A stretch of 64,000 nt of DNA from a candidate division Zixibacteria bacterium SM23_81 (GTDB lineage Bacteria > SM23-81). Both the position numbers and the translations under genes were made by a program. The notes below the pieces were generated by a model. That model searched no databases. It was given only the letters and a program-made list of their open reading frames with translations, and was not told the origin of the DNA. The stretch is from NCBI GenBank assembly GCA_001304015.1, contig LJUY01000011.1, forward strand, positions 26,652-90,651, in the 5' to 3' direction. Each line of letters begins with the position of its first letter. Positions within the stretch are counted from its first letter, which is position 1. This document shows positions 7,954-16,758 of this stretch, in pieces.

Positions 7954-9798
7954 TTAGCGTTTCCCCCCGCCAGGTTTGGTTTTTTCCATTTCCTGCATTA
8001 GTTTCAGGCTCTGTTGCGCGATCTTGAGTACTTCCTCTGCCTCCCGTGGGTCTTCAAGCACGATCTCCAAAGCTCTTATGGCCGCTGAGCCACCGATATT
8101 TCCCAAAATTCTAGATGAACGTACCCGGACAAAATCATGCTCGCTGCCCAGGGCTTCAACGAGAGCCTTCACCGCCTTCTGACCGAAGTTATTCAGGGCA
8201 TTCTCAGCATGTTCCCGCACCGTCCAGTAAGGATCGTTCAAGGCCTCGATGAGAATGGGGATGGAGGAGACATTTAAAAGGCGCCCTAAGGCCCTGGCCG
8301 CCTCGGCCCTGACCTCCAAGGATCTATCAGAGACCAGCAACTCGTTGATGGCTTTGGCCACGCGAGGACTCCTGCCGCCTATAATTCCTAAAACCCGTGT
8401 GCTGCCTCGACGAAGTTCCTCGTACTGCGAACCGAGAACGCCCAGGAGCGGGTTAATGGCCCGACTGTCGCGAAGTTTTCCCAGCACCAAGATGGCGGCC
8501 TTTCGGACATCCTGGTTGGGATCCTTCAGGGCTTCGATGGCCATCTTCACAGCTCGGTTGCCCCCAATCTCGCCCAGGACAGTCAGGGCGTCCACTCGAG
8601 CCCAAGCAGCACAGGCGATCTTCTCCAGGGCGTCCTGCACCGTCTCCACAACAGGGCTTTCCGGCAAATCCAGGAGTGACTTGAGAGCTGGAACGGCCCG
8701 GGAGTCCTTGAGCTCTCCCAATGCACGAATAAGGCGCAATCGAACCCTTAGGTTGCCGGTGGCCAACAGCTCCTCAACGAGAGGCTGGACGGGAAACCGG
8801 GGCGGGCTGAGGATCTCGGCCAGTTGATCGGTGACGTCCTGACCGATTTCCACCAGGGCCTCCGCTGCGGCCCGGCGAACCACAAAATAGCTATTTCCTA
8901 GATTGTTCATGGCCGGGACGATGGCCCGGGGATCCTTGAGCTTGCCCAGGGAAACCAGGATATTTTTGCGGAGAATTCTGCTTTTATTATGCTCCAGAGC
9001 GTCGATGAGCGAGGGAACTGCCTCGCAGCCGATCTTGATCAGCGCTTCGACCGCCCGCTGGCAAACGCCCTTGTCGCTATCTCCCAAACGGGCCACCAGG
9101 AGCTCAATAGCTCTGAGATCACCAATTTCGCCCAGGGATTGTGTCACCGCAGAGCGCACCTCCCTTTCGGGATCATCGATGGCTCTGAGAAGTGCGGGAA
9201 CGAATTCGGCCTCGTTCAGCTCCCCCATGACCTTGGCCACGGCCCTGCGCACCCGAGGGCTGGCAGAGAAAAGGTGCTCTTCCAAAAGATCGCGAGAAAC
9301 CTCACCCATTCTGCTCAAGGCTTTGGCGACAGCCTCGTATACCTGTTCGTCCTCGGTACTCAGCAAGCGTATGAGCCGCTTTACGACCTCCTCACCACCT
9401 TCCTCCATCAGTACCCGAACAGCCTCCACCAGAGCCACGGCGGCGGCGTTGCGCACGGCCCAGTCCTGGTCCTCCAGCATGTTTACCAGGGGATCGATGG
9501 CCCTCGTTCCACCCAACTTCCCCAGAGCTAACACCGTTGCCCATCGCACATCGGCGTTCCGAGAGGAAAGCAATTTGGGCTTCAGCAGATCCTCAATGAC
9601 GGATGCATCTCGAATCTTAGCCAGGGAAATCACCACCGCCTGAAGCACATCATCGTCTGGATCTTTAAGGCCCTGTTTCAGCGCGACGACGGCCTCTTTG
9701 CCCGAGAGCCTCCCCAGGGCTAAGGCTGCTCTGCGTCTCTCTGCCCAATCCACATCCTGGCATAGTTGACGAATCAAATTTGCGATCTTATCGCGCAT
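7954..9798 (-). CDS. HEAT-repeat (PBS-lyase type) protein
   Basis: A 614-residue protein made almost wholly of tandem helical HEAT/PBS-lyase-like repeats of about 31-38 residues, each with a core like DPDxDVRxAAxxALGxLxDxRAxxPL. No signal peptide, membrane segment or catalytic motif is apparent, so it is probably a cytoplasmic scaffold. Its start lies 3 bases after the stop of the preceding Cys-rich protein gene, with GGTATAGGGG as ribosome-binding sequence, and the biotin carboxylase gene follows after 19 bases, so translation is likely coupled. Position inside a carboxylase operon suggests it organises or regulates that complex or its lyase-like maturation, but this is inference only. Confidence 0.88.
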   Translation of the reverse strand: MRDKIANLIRQLCQDVDWAERRRAALALGRLSGKEAVVALKQGLKDPDDDVLQAVVISLAKIRDASVIEDLLKPKLLSSRNADVRWATVLALGKLGGTRAIDPLVNMLEDQDWAVRNAAAVALVEAVRVLMEEGGEEVVKRLIRLLSTEDEQVYEAVAKALSRMGEVSRDLLEEHLFSASPRVRRAVAKVMGELNEAEFVPALLRAIDDPEREVRSAVTQSLGEIGDLRAIELLVARLGDSDKGVCQRAVEALIKIGCEAVPSLIDALEHNKSRILRKNILVSLGKLKDPRAIVPAMNNLGNSYFVVRRAAAEALVEIGQDVTDQLAEILSPPRFPVQPLVEELLATGNLRVRLRLIRALGELKDSRAVPALKSLLDLPESPVVETVQDALEKIACAAWARVDALTVLGEIGGNRAVKMAIEALKDPNQDVRKAAILVLGKLRDSRAINPLLGVLGSQYEELRRGSTRVLGIIGGRSPRVAKAINELLVSDRSLEVRAEAARALGRLLNVSSIPILIEALNDPYWTVREHAENALNNFGQKAVKALVEALGSEHDFVRVRSSRILGNIGGSAAIRALEIVLEDPREAEEVLKIAQQSLKLMQEMEKTKPGGGKR

Positions 9799-9801
9799 CC
9801 C

Positions 9802-10299
9802 CTATACCCTCTCGATGACGCCCTCACACCCCTCCCCCAGCCGTAGCCCCGTCACGATGCTGTGACAGTCTATGTTGGCCAAGAGCTTGACTGCGGCCCG
9901 AAAACAACCGATACGGGGACAGGTTAGGTCCCTCAAGGTGAATCCTTTTTCCAACAAATCTTTGCAACTCTCCACATAGGGACATAAGGCTACTTTCACC
10001 TCCAACTTGCTAGGCCTGACCTCCTTCAACTCAAACTGGCTGGCGTCTTTGAATAGTCCCGCCTTCACGCCTAGCTCGATGTAGCTCTCCACGGCCTCCT
10101 TGATGCTGTTGCCCTTACGGGCTCGCAGACCATATTCGTCCTCCAGGACCCGCAAGAATTCTTCGGTGGCGTATTCATAGGCTCGGTTGCAGAACTTCCA
10201 TGGTCGAGTTCCGTGAAAATCTCTTGCTGCTTGTTCCATGGCCGTCAGCCACACACGGGCCAGCATCCAACCCGCTTCTTCTAGGGGAACTTCCCTCAT
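9802..10299 (-). CDS. Conserved Cys-rich protein of unknown function
   Basis: I do not recognise this 165-residue protein with certainty. The N-terminal two thirds are acidic and helical. The C-terminal ~65 residues hold six Cys: CPYVESC, then TCPRIGC, then DC and GEGCEG. The spacing suggests a metal or Fe-S site, and the layout with a terminal GEGCE resembles small V4R/hydrocarbon-binding-type sensor domains, but that is weak. The start MREVPLEEAGW has AGGAGG directly upstream; the open frame runs 20 codons further into the acetate kinase gap. It precedes the HEAT gene by 3 bases and follows acetate kinase by 40, so it is part of that operon. Confidence 0.8.
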   Translation of the reverse strand: MREVPLEEAGWMLARVWLTAMEQAARDFHGTRPWKFCNRAYEYATEEFLRVLEDEYGLRARKGNSIKEAVESYIELGVKAGLFKDASQFELKEVRPSKLEVKVALCPYVESCKDLLEKGFTLRDLTCPRIGCFRAAVKLLANIDCHSIVTGLRLGEGCEGVIERV

Positions 10300-10339
10300 G
10301 TCCTCCTGTCTCCTTTCCCCGGCAATATGTGCATCGCCT

Positions 10340-11746
10340 TCACTTTTCGGATTCCTCAATGAGGCCCAATCGGAGGAGCTCTTGGTGTAAGGCCTCGGAA
10401 CTTATCAGCCTGCCGATCTTCTCGCTGAGGTTAGCCGAAAGGGTTTTCATGTCCATCTCGGTGTTAACCGCCCAGATGCGCAGCAGCTCAAGCCGATCGT
10501 CCCGGGTCAAACTGGCCAGTTCTGCGGACACCGTCTCCTCCAGGGTCTCCAGCTTCCGCTGCTCGGCCAGCAAAATTCTCTTGGTATCCCGAGCGATGGC
10601 CAACTCTTCGTCGGTGGGAATGACCAACACTTTCACTCGGCCGGAGCTGATGATGCGCTGGTTGGCAGCGTTTTTCTTTGGATCAAGGGAGATGCCTAAA
10701 AATTCCAGCCCTTGACACGAATTCTCTCTCACCACAGAAGAGTTCTCTCCAATCCCACCGGTGAAGACCACCGCATCCAGACCGCCCATCTCGGCAGCGT
10801 AAGCCCCGATGTACTTCTTCACCCGCTGACAGAACAGATCGATGGCCAGCCTGTGTTGAGCACTTCCGGCCTCGGCTTCCTCCAAAATCTCCCGAAAATC
10901 GCTGGAGGTCTCGGTGATCCCCAAAAGGCCGCTTCGTTTATTGAGCAAAGCATTCACCTCATCAGGTGAAAGCCCTTCCCTTTCCATCACATACAGCACC
11001 AGGGCGGGGTCCAGGTCACCACATCGAGTGCCCATGAGCAGCCCCTCAAGAGGGGTGAAACCCATAGAGGAATCGATGGACAGACCCTGTTTGACGGCCG
11101 CTGCGCTGGCTCCATTTCCCAGATGGCAGGTCACTATTAACAGCTCCTTGAGGGATTTCTTTAAAACCTCGGCAGCCCGACGGGCCACATATCTATGCGA
11201 GGTTCCGTGGAAGCCATATCGCCTGATGTGCAGCTTTCTGTAGAGAGCGTATGGCAGCCCGTAGATGTAGGAGATGGGAGACATGGTCTGGTGAAATGCG
11301 GTATCAAAGACGGCCACATGCTTGACATGGGGCAATAGCCGCTGACAGACCTCGATTCCCTTTAAGTTATGTGGATTGTGCAATGGCGCAAATTCGATGC
11401 ATTCCCGAATGCTCTTGAGAACTTGTTCGTCGATGAGCACGGACCCGGCGAATTTCTCCCCGCCATGGACCGTTCGATGGCCCACCCCGGCGATCTCGGA
11501 TTTGTCCTTGATAACGCCGTAGCGGGAATGCATCATGGTGGCGATGGCCAGGTTGATGGCTGCGTTGTGATCCAGAACCTCTTGCACTTCCTTGATTTCT
11601 GGTTTCTTCGCTGGGCGATAGCGCAAAAGGGCATTGGCAGAGCCGATCTTCTCCACAACGCCCCGGCACAAAAGACGTTCCGGATCCATCTCCACCAGCT
11701 GAAACTTCACCGAAGAGCTGCCACAATTCAGAACCAGTATTTTCAT
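10340..11746 (-). CDS. ackA: Acetate kinase with C-terminal extension
   Basis: Interconverts acetyl phosphate plus ADP with acetate plus ATP. Family motifs are in place: MKILVLNCGSSSVKFQL at the start, GHRTVHGGEKF, FDTAFH, YGFHGTSHRYV, HLGNGASAAAV, MGTRCGDLDPA and FTGGIGENSS. Normal acetate kinases have about 400 residues and end shortly after the PTDEELAIARD segment. Here a further ~70 residues follow, rich in Leu, Glu and Arg and probably helical. The start has GAGGAGTCTTTT upstream; an in-frame extension of 15 codons lacks a ribosome site. The location among acyl-CoA catabolism genes fits energy recovery from acetyl-CoA, though no phosphotransacetylase is seen in the window. Confidence 0.95.
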   Translation of the reverse strand: MKILVLNCGSSSVKFQLVEMDPERLLCRGVVEKIGSANALLRYRPAKKPEIKEVQEVLDHNAAINLAIATMMHSRYGVIKDKSEIAGVGHRTVHGGEKFAGSVLIDEQVLKSIRECIEFAPLHNPHNLKGIEVCQRLLPHVKHVAVFDTAFHQTMSPISYIYGLPYALYRKLHIRRYGFHGTSHRYVARRAAEVLKKSLKELLIVTCHLGNGASAAAVKQGLSIDSSMGFTPLEGLLMGTRCGDLDPALVLYVMEREGLSPDEVNALLNKRSGLLGITETSSDFREILEEAEAGSAQHRLAIDLFCQRVKKYIGAYAAEMGGLDAVVFTGGIGENSSVVRENSCQGLEFLGISLDPKKNAANQRIISSGRVKVLVIPTDEELAIARDTKRILLAEQRKLETLEETVSAELASLTRDDRLELLRIWAVNTEMDMKTLSANLSEKIGRLISSEALHQELLRLGLIEESEK

Positions 11747-11832
11747 AAAAGACTCCTCAAAAGCAAAAGATTCTGTAGTGAGCTCGCCCAAAGATCCAGG
11801 AAATCAGCGCTGAATTTATCTTCCGTAATCCC

Positions 11833-12630
11833 TCATTCTCTGGCCCATCTGGGTTTTCTCTTCTCTAGGAAGGCCGACATTCCCTCCTGGCCTTCCGGGC
11901 TCACCCTCAAGGAGGCGATGACCTCGGCAGTATAAGCTTTGGCTTCCTCAAAGCTCATGCCCGGGATTTTTCGCAGGATCTCTTTGCATGTATTCAGGGC
12001 CTTAGGTCCACTGGTCAAGAGTTGGGACACACGCTCCTGTACGGCTCTGTCCAGATCCTCCAAGGGCACCACCTCGTTGACCAATCCAAACCGTAAGGCT
12101 CTTTCGGCCGTTAACCTCTCCCCCGTTATGAAGAACTCACGGCAGGTGCTCTCACCCACTCGCCGGATCACATAGGGGGAGATAACTGCTGGAACCAGAC
12201 CCAGCTTAACCTCACTGAGGCTGAACTTGGCCGTCTGGGCGGCTATGGCCAGGTCACAGGCGGCCATGAGACCGGTGCCTCCTCCAATGGCGGCGCCGTT
12301 CACCCGGGCGATGGTGGGCAAAGGCAAGGCATAGATGGCATACATCAGCTCAGCCAGCGATTTTGATTCTTGCACATTATCCTCAAAAGAGTAGTCCTTC
12401 ACCTTTCTCATCCAATTCAGATCGGCCCCGGCGCAGAAGGATTTTCCCTGACCGGTGAGGATCACGACCCGTATCTTGGCATCTTGGCACACGGCAGCGA
12501 AGGCATGGCCAAGCTCCTGAACCATGACCTCGTTGAAGGCATTATGCACCTGGGGCCGGTTTAGGACCAGGCGAACGATTGAGCCCTCCCGGGAGAAGAG
12601 GATGGTTTCGTAGCTCTGTCGATCAGTCAT
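11833..12630 (-). CDS. liuC: Enoyl-CoA hydratase, methylglutaconyl-CoA hydratase (LiuC) type
   Basis: A crotonase-fold protein of 265 residues. The segment SFCAGADLNWMRKVKDYSFEDN, read in two overlapping parts around residues 63-85, together with SLSEVKLGLVPAVISPYV is characteristic of 3-methylglutaconyl-CoA hydratases of leucine degradation. NGAAIGGGTGLMAACDLA forms the oxyanion-hole loop. The start MTDRQSYET follows GGGGAAAATATCT. An MCC-type carboxyltransferase lies 4 kb upstream and the split biotin subunits 4 kb downstream, giving carboxylation of 3-methylcrotonyl-CoA followed by hydration to HMG-CoA. HMG-CoA lyase is not present in the window and may lie beyond the left edge. A broader enoyl-CoA hydratase role, serving the hbd/thiolase set, is possible. 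Confidence 0.92.
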   Translation of the reverse strand: MTDRQSYETILFSREGSIVRLVLNRPQVHNAFNEVMVQELGHAFAAVCQDAKIRVVILTGQGKSFCAGADLNWMRKVKDYSFEDNVQESKSLAELMYAIYALPLPTIARVNGAAIGGGTGLMAACDLAIAAQTAKFSLSEVKLGLVPAVISPYVIRRVGESTCREFFITGERLTAERALRFGLVNEVVPLEDLDRAVQERVSQLLTSGPKALNTCKEILRKIPGMSFEEAKAYTAEVIASLRVSPEGQEGMSAFLEKRKPRWARE

Positions 12631-12777
12631 AGATATTTTCCCCGCAAAAGTTTTCAGAAAATTGGAGGTTTGTGAGCGGGAGTCTCGGATCGACGACCCC
12701 TACCTCCTTGAATCCCTTCTTTGCGAAATCCCCCAATTCTCTTATATGATCGTCTTCCCCCAATAGGTTCGACGAAG

Positions 12778-14043
12778 TTAATCTCTGTGCACCTCCAGCA
12801 ACCCATCCACGAAGGCTGCGGGAAGACGCAACATTCTGTAATAACCCTGGCGGTGCCTACCTATGACAACTGGATTCAACCACTCCCACACCAATTCTCC
12901 CTCGTGGGTCACTTCGAATACTCGCCCTTGATCACTTTCAGAGATGAAGGTGTTCCCGTTGGGAAGTCGCTGGGCTGCGCCTTTTCTGCAGGAGTAAAAA
13001 TCATCTGGCGGATCCGCCATGTACTCCCACACAATGTACTCAGCAAGGGGATCTAGCTCCACCACCCTGGAGTACCTGCGCTGGGTGCCATTGTCGAATA
13101 CGAGAATGTGACCATTTGGTAACATCGTCGGATGGTGTGGCTCCTCCAGATTACCCTCGCCCCAGGCCCACAGGACGCGGTAGGTGTCTTTCTCCAACAC
13201 GGCGATTTGGTTCACATTTCGGAAACAGACCAGCAAATTGCCCCGCTGAAAGCGCCCATCTTTCTCTCCCAAGTCGTTATCCGGAATTATGTTGACTGTA
13301 TTCATGTGAAAATATTCTAAGTCTCGATGCACACGCAGCCTCCCGGGCGAAGCCGAGATTTTGCTCTCGGGAGGTGAGCTGCCACGGGTGCTGTCGAGGA
13401 CAGTGTCCAGAAACGACCTGGTGTCGAGAACGCCTTTGAGTTGGGCCAAATTTTTATATGAAGACCACCTATCCAGCTCCTCTCCCTTGGCACTTATATG
13501 CACCAGAGCATCGAACCACACTTGCTTGTCTCTGTGTGCCCAGCGCTCCTTCACGATGGCGTAGAACGAACCATCTGGCGCCTGAGCCACGTCATGGTGG
13601 GCCGACATCTTCTTTCTCCATATTAGGTCTGAATCCCAGTTAAGCCGGAGCAAATCTCCAACTTTTATGACCATCAGATCTCCGTTCTCCAACAAGACGG
13701 CGTGGTCGGCGATGACACCGCCCCTAGAGGAGTATTCCCAGCGATGCACTTCTTGCCCCATCATGTCCAACAAGAACGCCTTCCCAGAGTGGTTGGTACA
13801 GTAAAAGTTGTAGCCAGCATAGCTCTTCTCCGGATCATAGAGAACAACCCCAGCCTCGTTCGCATCGACGAGGTCTTCGGAGTGGGAAATATAGGGTACG
13901 GAGCGTAGCATCTCTAACCGCTGATACCAGTCCGGCTTTTTCGAGGTAGCCTCATCGGCTAAGGTCCCAAATGGAATGGACAGGAGGAACAAGCCCGGCA
14001 TAACCATCCTCATCAGTGTTCGCGTGTGACCGTAAAAGTTCAT
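12778..14043 (-). CDS. Exported arylsulfotransferase-like beta-propeller protein (copy 3)
   Basis: One of three tandem paralogs. The 421-residue protein starts MNFYGHTRTLMRMVM with a signal peptide ending near GTLADE. The body has propeller-type repeats with the family blocks AHHDVAQAPDGSFYA, EYFHMNTVNIIP, EEPHHPTMLPNGHILVFDNG and RLPNGNTFISESDQG, which match the arylsulfotransferase (ASST) superfamily. True bacterial ASST transfers sulfate between phenols using a His; the paired His in these blocks are kept, but substrate is unknown. The start overlaps the stop of copy 2 by an ATGA and has GGAGGTGGTGGG upstream, so translation is coupled. The three copies sit between the carboxyltransferase and the LiuC-like gene of the leucine block. 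Confidence 0.87.
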   Translation of the reverse strand: MNFYGHTRTLMRMVMPGLFLLSIPFGTLADEATSKKPDWYQRLEMLRSVPYISHSEDLVDANEAGVVLYDPEKSYAGYNFYCTNHSGKAFLLDMMGQEVHRWEYSSRGGVIADHAVLLENGDLMVIKVGDLLRLNWDSDLIWRKKMSAHHDVAQAPDGSFYAIVKERWAHRDKQVWFDALVHISAKGEELDRWSSYKNLAQLKGVLDTRSFLDTVLDSTRGSSPPESKISASPGRLRVHRDLEYFHMNTVNIIPDNDLGEKDGRFQRGNLLVCFRNVNQIAVLEKDTYRVLWAWGEGNLEEPHHPTMLPNGHILVFDNGTQRRYSRVVELDPLAEYIVWEYMADPPDDFYSCRKGAAQRLPNGNTFISESDQGRVFEVTHEGELVWEWLNPVVIGRHRQGYYRMLRLPAAFVDGLLEVHRD

Positions 14044-15422
14044 TCCCACCACCTCCACCTCTGCTGCAGCTTGTCCACCTGGGCTTTGGGCAGGCGCGTC
14101 AACCTGTAGAGGGTCTCGCGGCGCCCATCTCTGATGGACGGATTTAACCAGGTCCACACCACTTCTCCCTGCTGGGTCACCTCGAAAACATGCCCTTTAT
14201 CGCTTTCACAGATGAGCGTATTCCCATTGGGAAGCCGCTGGGCTGAACCTCTGCCAAAGGAAAAAAAATCCTCCGGTGGCTCCGCCATGTACTCCCAGAC
14301 AATGGCCCCGGCTACGGGATCCAGCTCCACCACCCGGGAGTATTCGCGCTCGACTCCATTGTCGAATATCAGGATATGGCCGTCTTCCAGCATCGTCGGA
14401 TGATGGGGCCACTGCAACTGGCCCTCGCCCCAGGCCCACAGGACGCGGTAGGTGCCCTTTTCCAACACAGCGATCTGGTTGACATTCCGGAAACAGACCA
14501 ACAAATTTCCCATCTGAAATCGCGAATCTCTTTCTCCTAATCCAGTAGCCGGGAGCACGCCGATGGTATTGGTGTGAAAGTAGTCCAGGCCACCACGACG
14601 CAGGGCCAACTCCTTCTTAACTTCAGCCGACCTCCTGTCCTCCTGCGATGGGTCACTTTGGAGGTGTACGTGAAAGCGGCCGATTTCCTTGCCACTATGC
14701 GTTTTTGTTTTCTTAACCACGTCCGGCTTCCTATCCTCTGGCGACCAGACACAGAGGGCGCTGTCCAGAATGGAGTCCAGAAACGACCTCGTGTCCAGAA
14801 CGCTCTTGATCTCGGCCAAATGATCGTAAGTGTTCCACCTATCGATTTCCTCTCCGTCCGGCGTCAAATGCACTATAGCGTCGACCCTCACCCTCATCCC
14901 CCTGTGAGTTATGTACTCTCGGACGGCGACATAAAAGGATCCATCAGGTGCTGGAGCCACGTCATGATGCACCGCCAGTTCCTTTTTCCAGATCAGCTTC
15001 GAGTCCCAGTCGAGGCGGAACAGTTCCTGAAACATTTTGATGACTACTAAATCTCCGTTCTCCAACATAACGGCGTGCTCGGAGCCGCTGATCTCTTTCT
15101 GGGGGATATATGTCCATCTGTGCACCACCTGGCCGTCAATGTCCAACAACAAAGCCTCGCCGGATGAGCTGGTGCAGTAAAGATTATAGCCTTCACAGGC
15201 TTTCTCTGGATCATAGAACAAAACGCCAGCTTCGCTCTCATTGGCCATGGATTCGGTCAAACTAACATAGGGCATAGAACGGAGCATTTCCAGCTGCTTT
15301 TTCCAACCTTCTGGCTTCTTCGAGGTCCGTTCGTCGCCCCGGATGCTCGTTGAAACCGAGATCAGAACCAGGCTCAGCACAACTATCCTCACCAGTCTCC
15401 GCTTGTAACTGCAAAAGCTCAT
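14040..15422 (-). CDS. Exported arylsulfotransferase-like beta-propeller protein (copy 2)
   Basis: The 460-residue middle paralog. It has the same signal-peptide layout (MSFCSYKRRLVRIVVLSLVL..) and the same blocks: VHHDVAPAPDGSFYV, LDYFHTNTIGVLP, QWPHHPTMLEDGHILIFDNG and RLPNGNTLICESDKG. Relative to the others it carries a ~40-residue hydrophilic insert (about residues 225-270, with many Lys, Glu and Asp) just before the DYFHTN block. I chose MSFCSYK because it aligns with the MNFYGH start of copy 3; an ATG four codons upstream overlaps the stop of copy 1 and is also possible. Both neighbours overlap or nearly overlap, so the trio is one transcription unit. Confidence 0.86.
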   Translation of the reverse strand: MSFCSYKRRLVRIVVLSLVLISVSTSIRGDERTSKKPEGWKKQLEMLRSMPYVSLTESMANESEAGVLFYDPEKACEGYNLYCTSSSGEALLLDIDGQVVHRWTYIPQKEISGSEHAVMLENGDLVVIKMFQELFRLDWDSKLIWKKELAVHHDVAPAPDGSFYVAVREYITHRGMRVRVDAIVHLTPDGEEIDRWNTYDHLAEIKSVLDTRSFLDSILDSALCVWSPEDRKPDVVKKTKTHSGKEIGRFHVHLQSDPSQEDRRSAEVKKELALRRGGLDYFHTNTIGVLPATGLGERDSRFQMGNLLVCFRNVNQIAVLEKGTYRVLWAWGEGQLQWPHHPTMLEDGHILIFDNGVEREYSRVVELDPVAGAIVWEYMAEPPEDFFSFGRGSAQRLPNGNTLICESDKGHVFEVTQQGEVVWTWLNPSIRDGRRETLYRLTRLPKAQVDKLQQRWRWWE

Positions 15423-15433
15423 TCCCGCCGCCA

Positions 15434-16693
15434 TTACCTTTTCATAAACCTGTCCACCTGTTCTTCAGGAACGCGCGTCATCCTATAGACAGTAGCGCGG
15501 CTCTGCTTACCGACCATCGGACTTAACCACTTCCACACCATTTCCCCATCCATGGTCACCTCGAAAGCCCGCCCCTTATTACTCTCACAGATGAGCGTAT
15601 TCCCGTTGGGAAGCCGCTGAGTCGAACCTCTGTCGTATGAGTAAAAATCCTCAGGCACCTCTGCCATGTACTCCCAGACAATAGCCTCTGTCACGGGGTC
15701 CAGCTCCACTACTCGGGAGTATTTGCGCTTGATGCCATTGTCGAAGATGAGTATATGACCATTGGGCAGCATCGTCGGTTGGTGTGGCCATTCCAATTGA
15801 CCCTCGCCCCAAGCCCAGAGCACACGATAGGTATCCTTTTCCAACACAGCTATCTGGTTTACGTTCCGGAAACAGACCAGCAAATTACCCATCTGAAATC
15901 GTGAATCTTTTCTTCCCAAAGGTGTGGCCGGGAGTAGATTCACAGTATTCATGTGAAAGTAATCGCGTTGGTAGCGGGACAGTATCCTGTACTCAGCTTC
16001 ATCAAAGTTTTCACCCCTTTCCGACCAGTCAGCAAGAAGACCATCCAGAGCTGTGTCCAGAAACGACCTGGTGTCGAGAACGTTCCTGATGTCAGCCAAA
16101 TGATCATAGGTGGACCACATATCGATTTCTTCGCCGTCCGCCGTCATATGCACAAGGGTGTCGAACAACACTGACAATCCCCTGTGGGTTTTAGTCTCTT
16201 GAACGATGACGTAAAACGAGCCATCAGGTGCTGGAGCCACATCATGATGCACCGCCAGTGTCCTTCTCCAGATTAGCTCCGAGTCCCAATTGATCCGAAG
16301 CAGCCCCATCAATTTCACTATGATCAGCTCTCCGCTTTCCAGCATGACGGCATGACGGGAGAAGTTGCCCTGTAATCGCGGATAAGTCCATCGGTGTACC
16401 ACTCGGCCCTCCATGTCCAGCAAAAAAACCTCTCCAGACGACCAGGCGCAGTATAAGTTATATCCGCTATAGGCCTTCTCTGGATTATAGAGCACCACGC
16501 CGGTGTCGGTCTCATCAACGGCGGTTTCGGAGTAACCAACATAAGGCACAGAGCGGAGCATCTCCAGCCGCCTTATCCACTCTTCGGATTTCCTCGAGGT
16601 TTCTTCGTCAGCCCGGCTGCTCGTTGAGATTAAGACCAGACTCAAAACCAGCAAGAGTATCGTCGCAAACTCGACGGTTCGTATACTCTCCAG
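15434..16693 (-). CDS. Exported arylsulfotransferase-like beta-propeller protein (copy 1), probable CTG start
   Basis: First-transcribed paralog, about 419 residues, with blocks VHHDVAPAPDGSFYV, DYFHMNTVNLLP, EWPHQPTMLPNGHILIFDNG and RLPNGNTLICESNKG. Note HQP in place of HHP in the third block. No ATG or GTG exists at the expected N-terminus. A CTG at 16693 lies 7 bases after GAGGAG and directly after an in-frame TAG; it would give MESIRTVEFATILLLVLSLVL, a signal peptide aligning with copy 2. The first conventional alternative, TTG at 16654, has no ribosome-binding sequence and would delete the signal peptide's charged end. The methylcrotonyl-CoA carboxyltransferase gene ends 65 bases upstream. 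Confidence 0.85.
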   Translation of the reverse strand: MESIRTVEFATILLLVLSLVLISTSSRADEETSRKSEEWIRRLEMLRSVPYVGYSETAVDETDTGVVLYNPEKAYSGYNLYCAWSSGEVFLLDMEGRVVHRWTYPRLQGNFSRHAVMLESGELIIVKLMGLLRINWDSELIWRRTLAVHHDVAPAPDGSFYVIVQETKTHRGLSVLFDTLVHMTADGEEIDMWSTYDHLADIRNVLDTRSFLDTALDGLLADWSERGENFDEAEYRILSRYQRDYFHMNTVNLLPATPLGRKDSRFQMGNLLVCFRNVNQIAVLEKDTYRVLWAWGEGQLEWPHQPTMLPNGHILIFDNGIKRKYSRVVELDPVTEAIVWEYMAEVPEDFYSYDRGSTQRLPNGNTLICESNKGRAFEVTMDGEMVWKWLSPMVGKQSRATVYRMTRVPEEQVDRFMKR

Positions 16694-16758
16694 CTATTTG
16701 CTCCTCAGGTTGTGAGTTGTGGCTTTCTGATTAACGGGCACAAATGTCCATCGCATCG

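Noticed and set aside
12623-12763. A 46-codon minus-strand frame between the third propeller gene and liuC, overlapping the liuC start
   Set aside because: The composition looks protein-like (ELGDFAKKGFKEVGVVDP), but the start would be a TTG without a ribosome-binding site and I recognise no family. It may be a remnant of a lost gene end.
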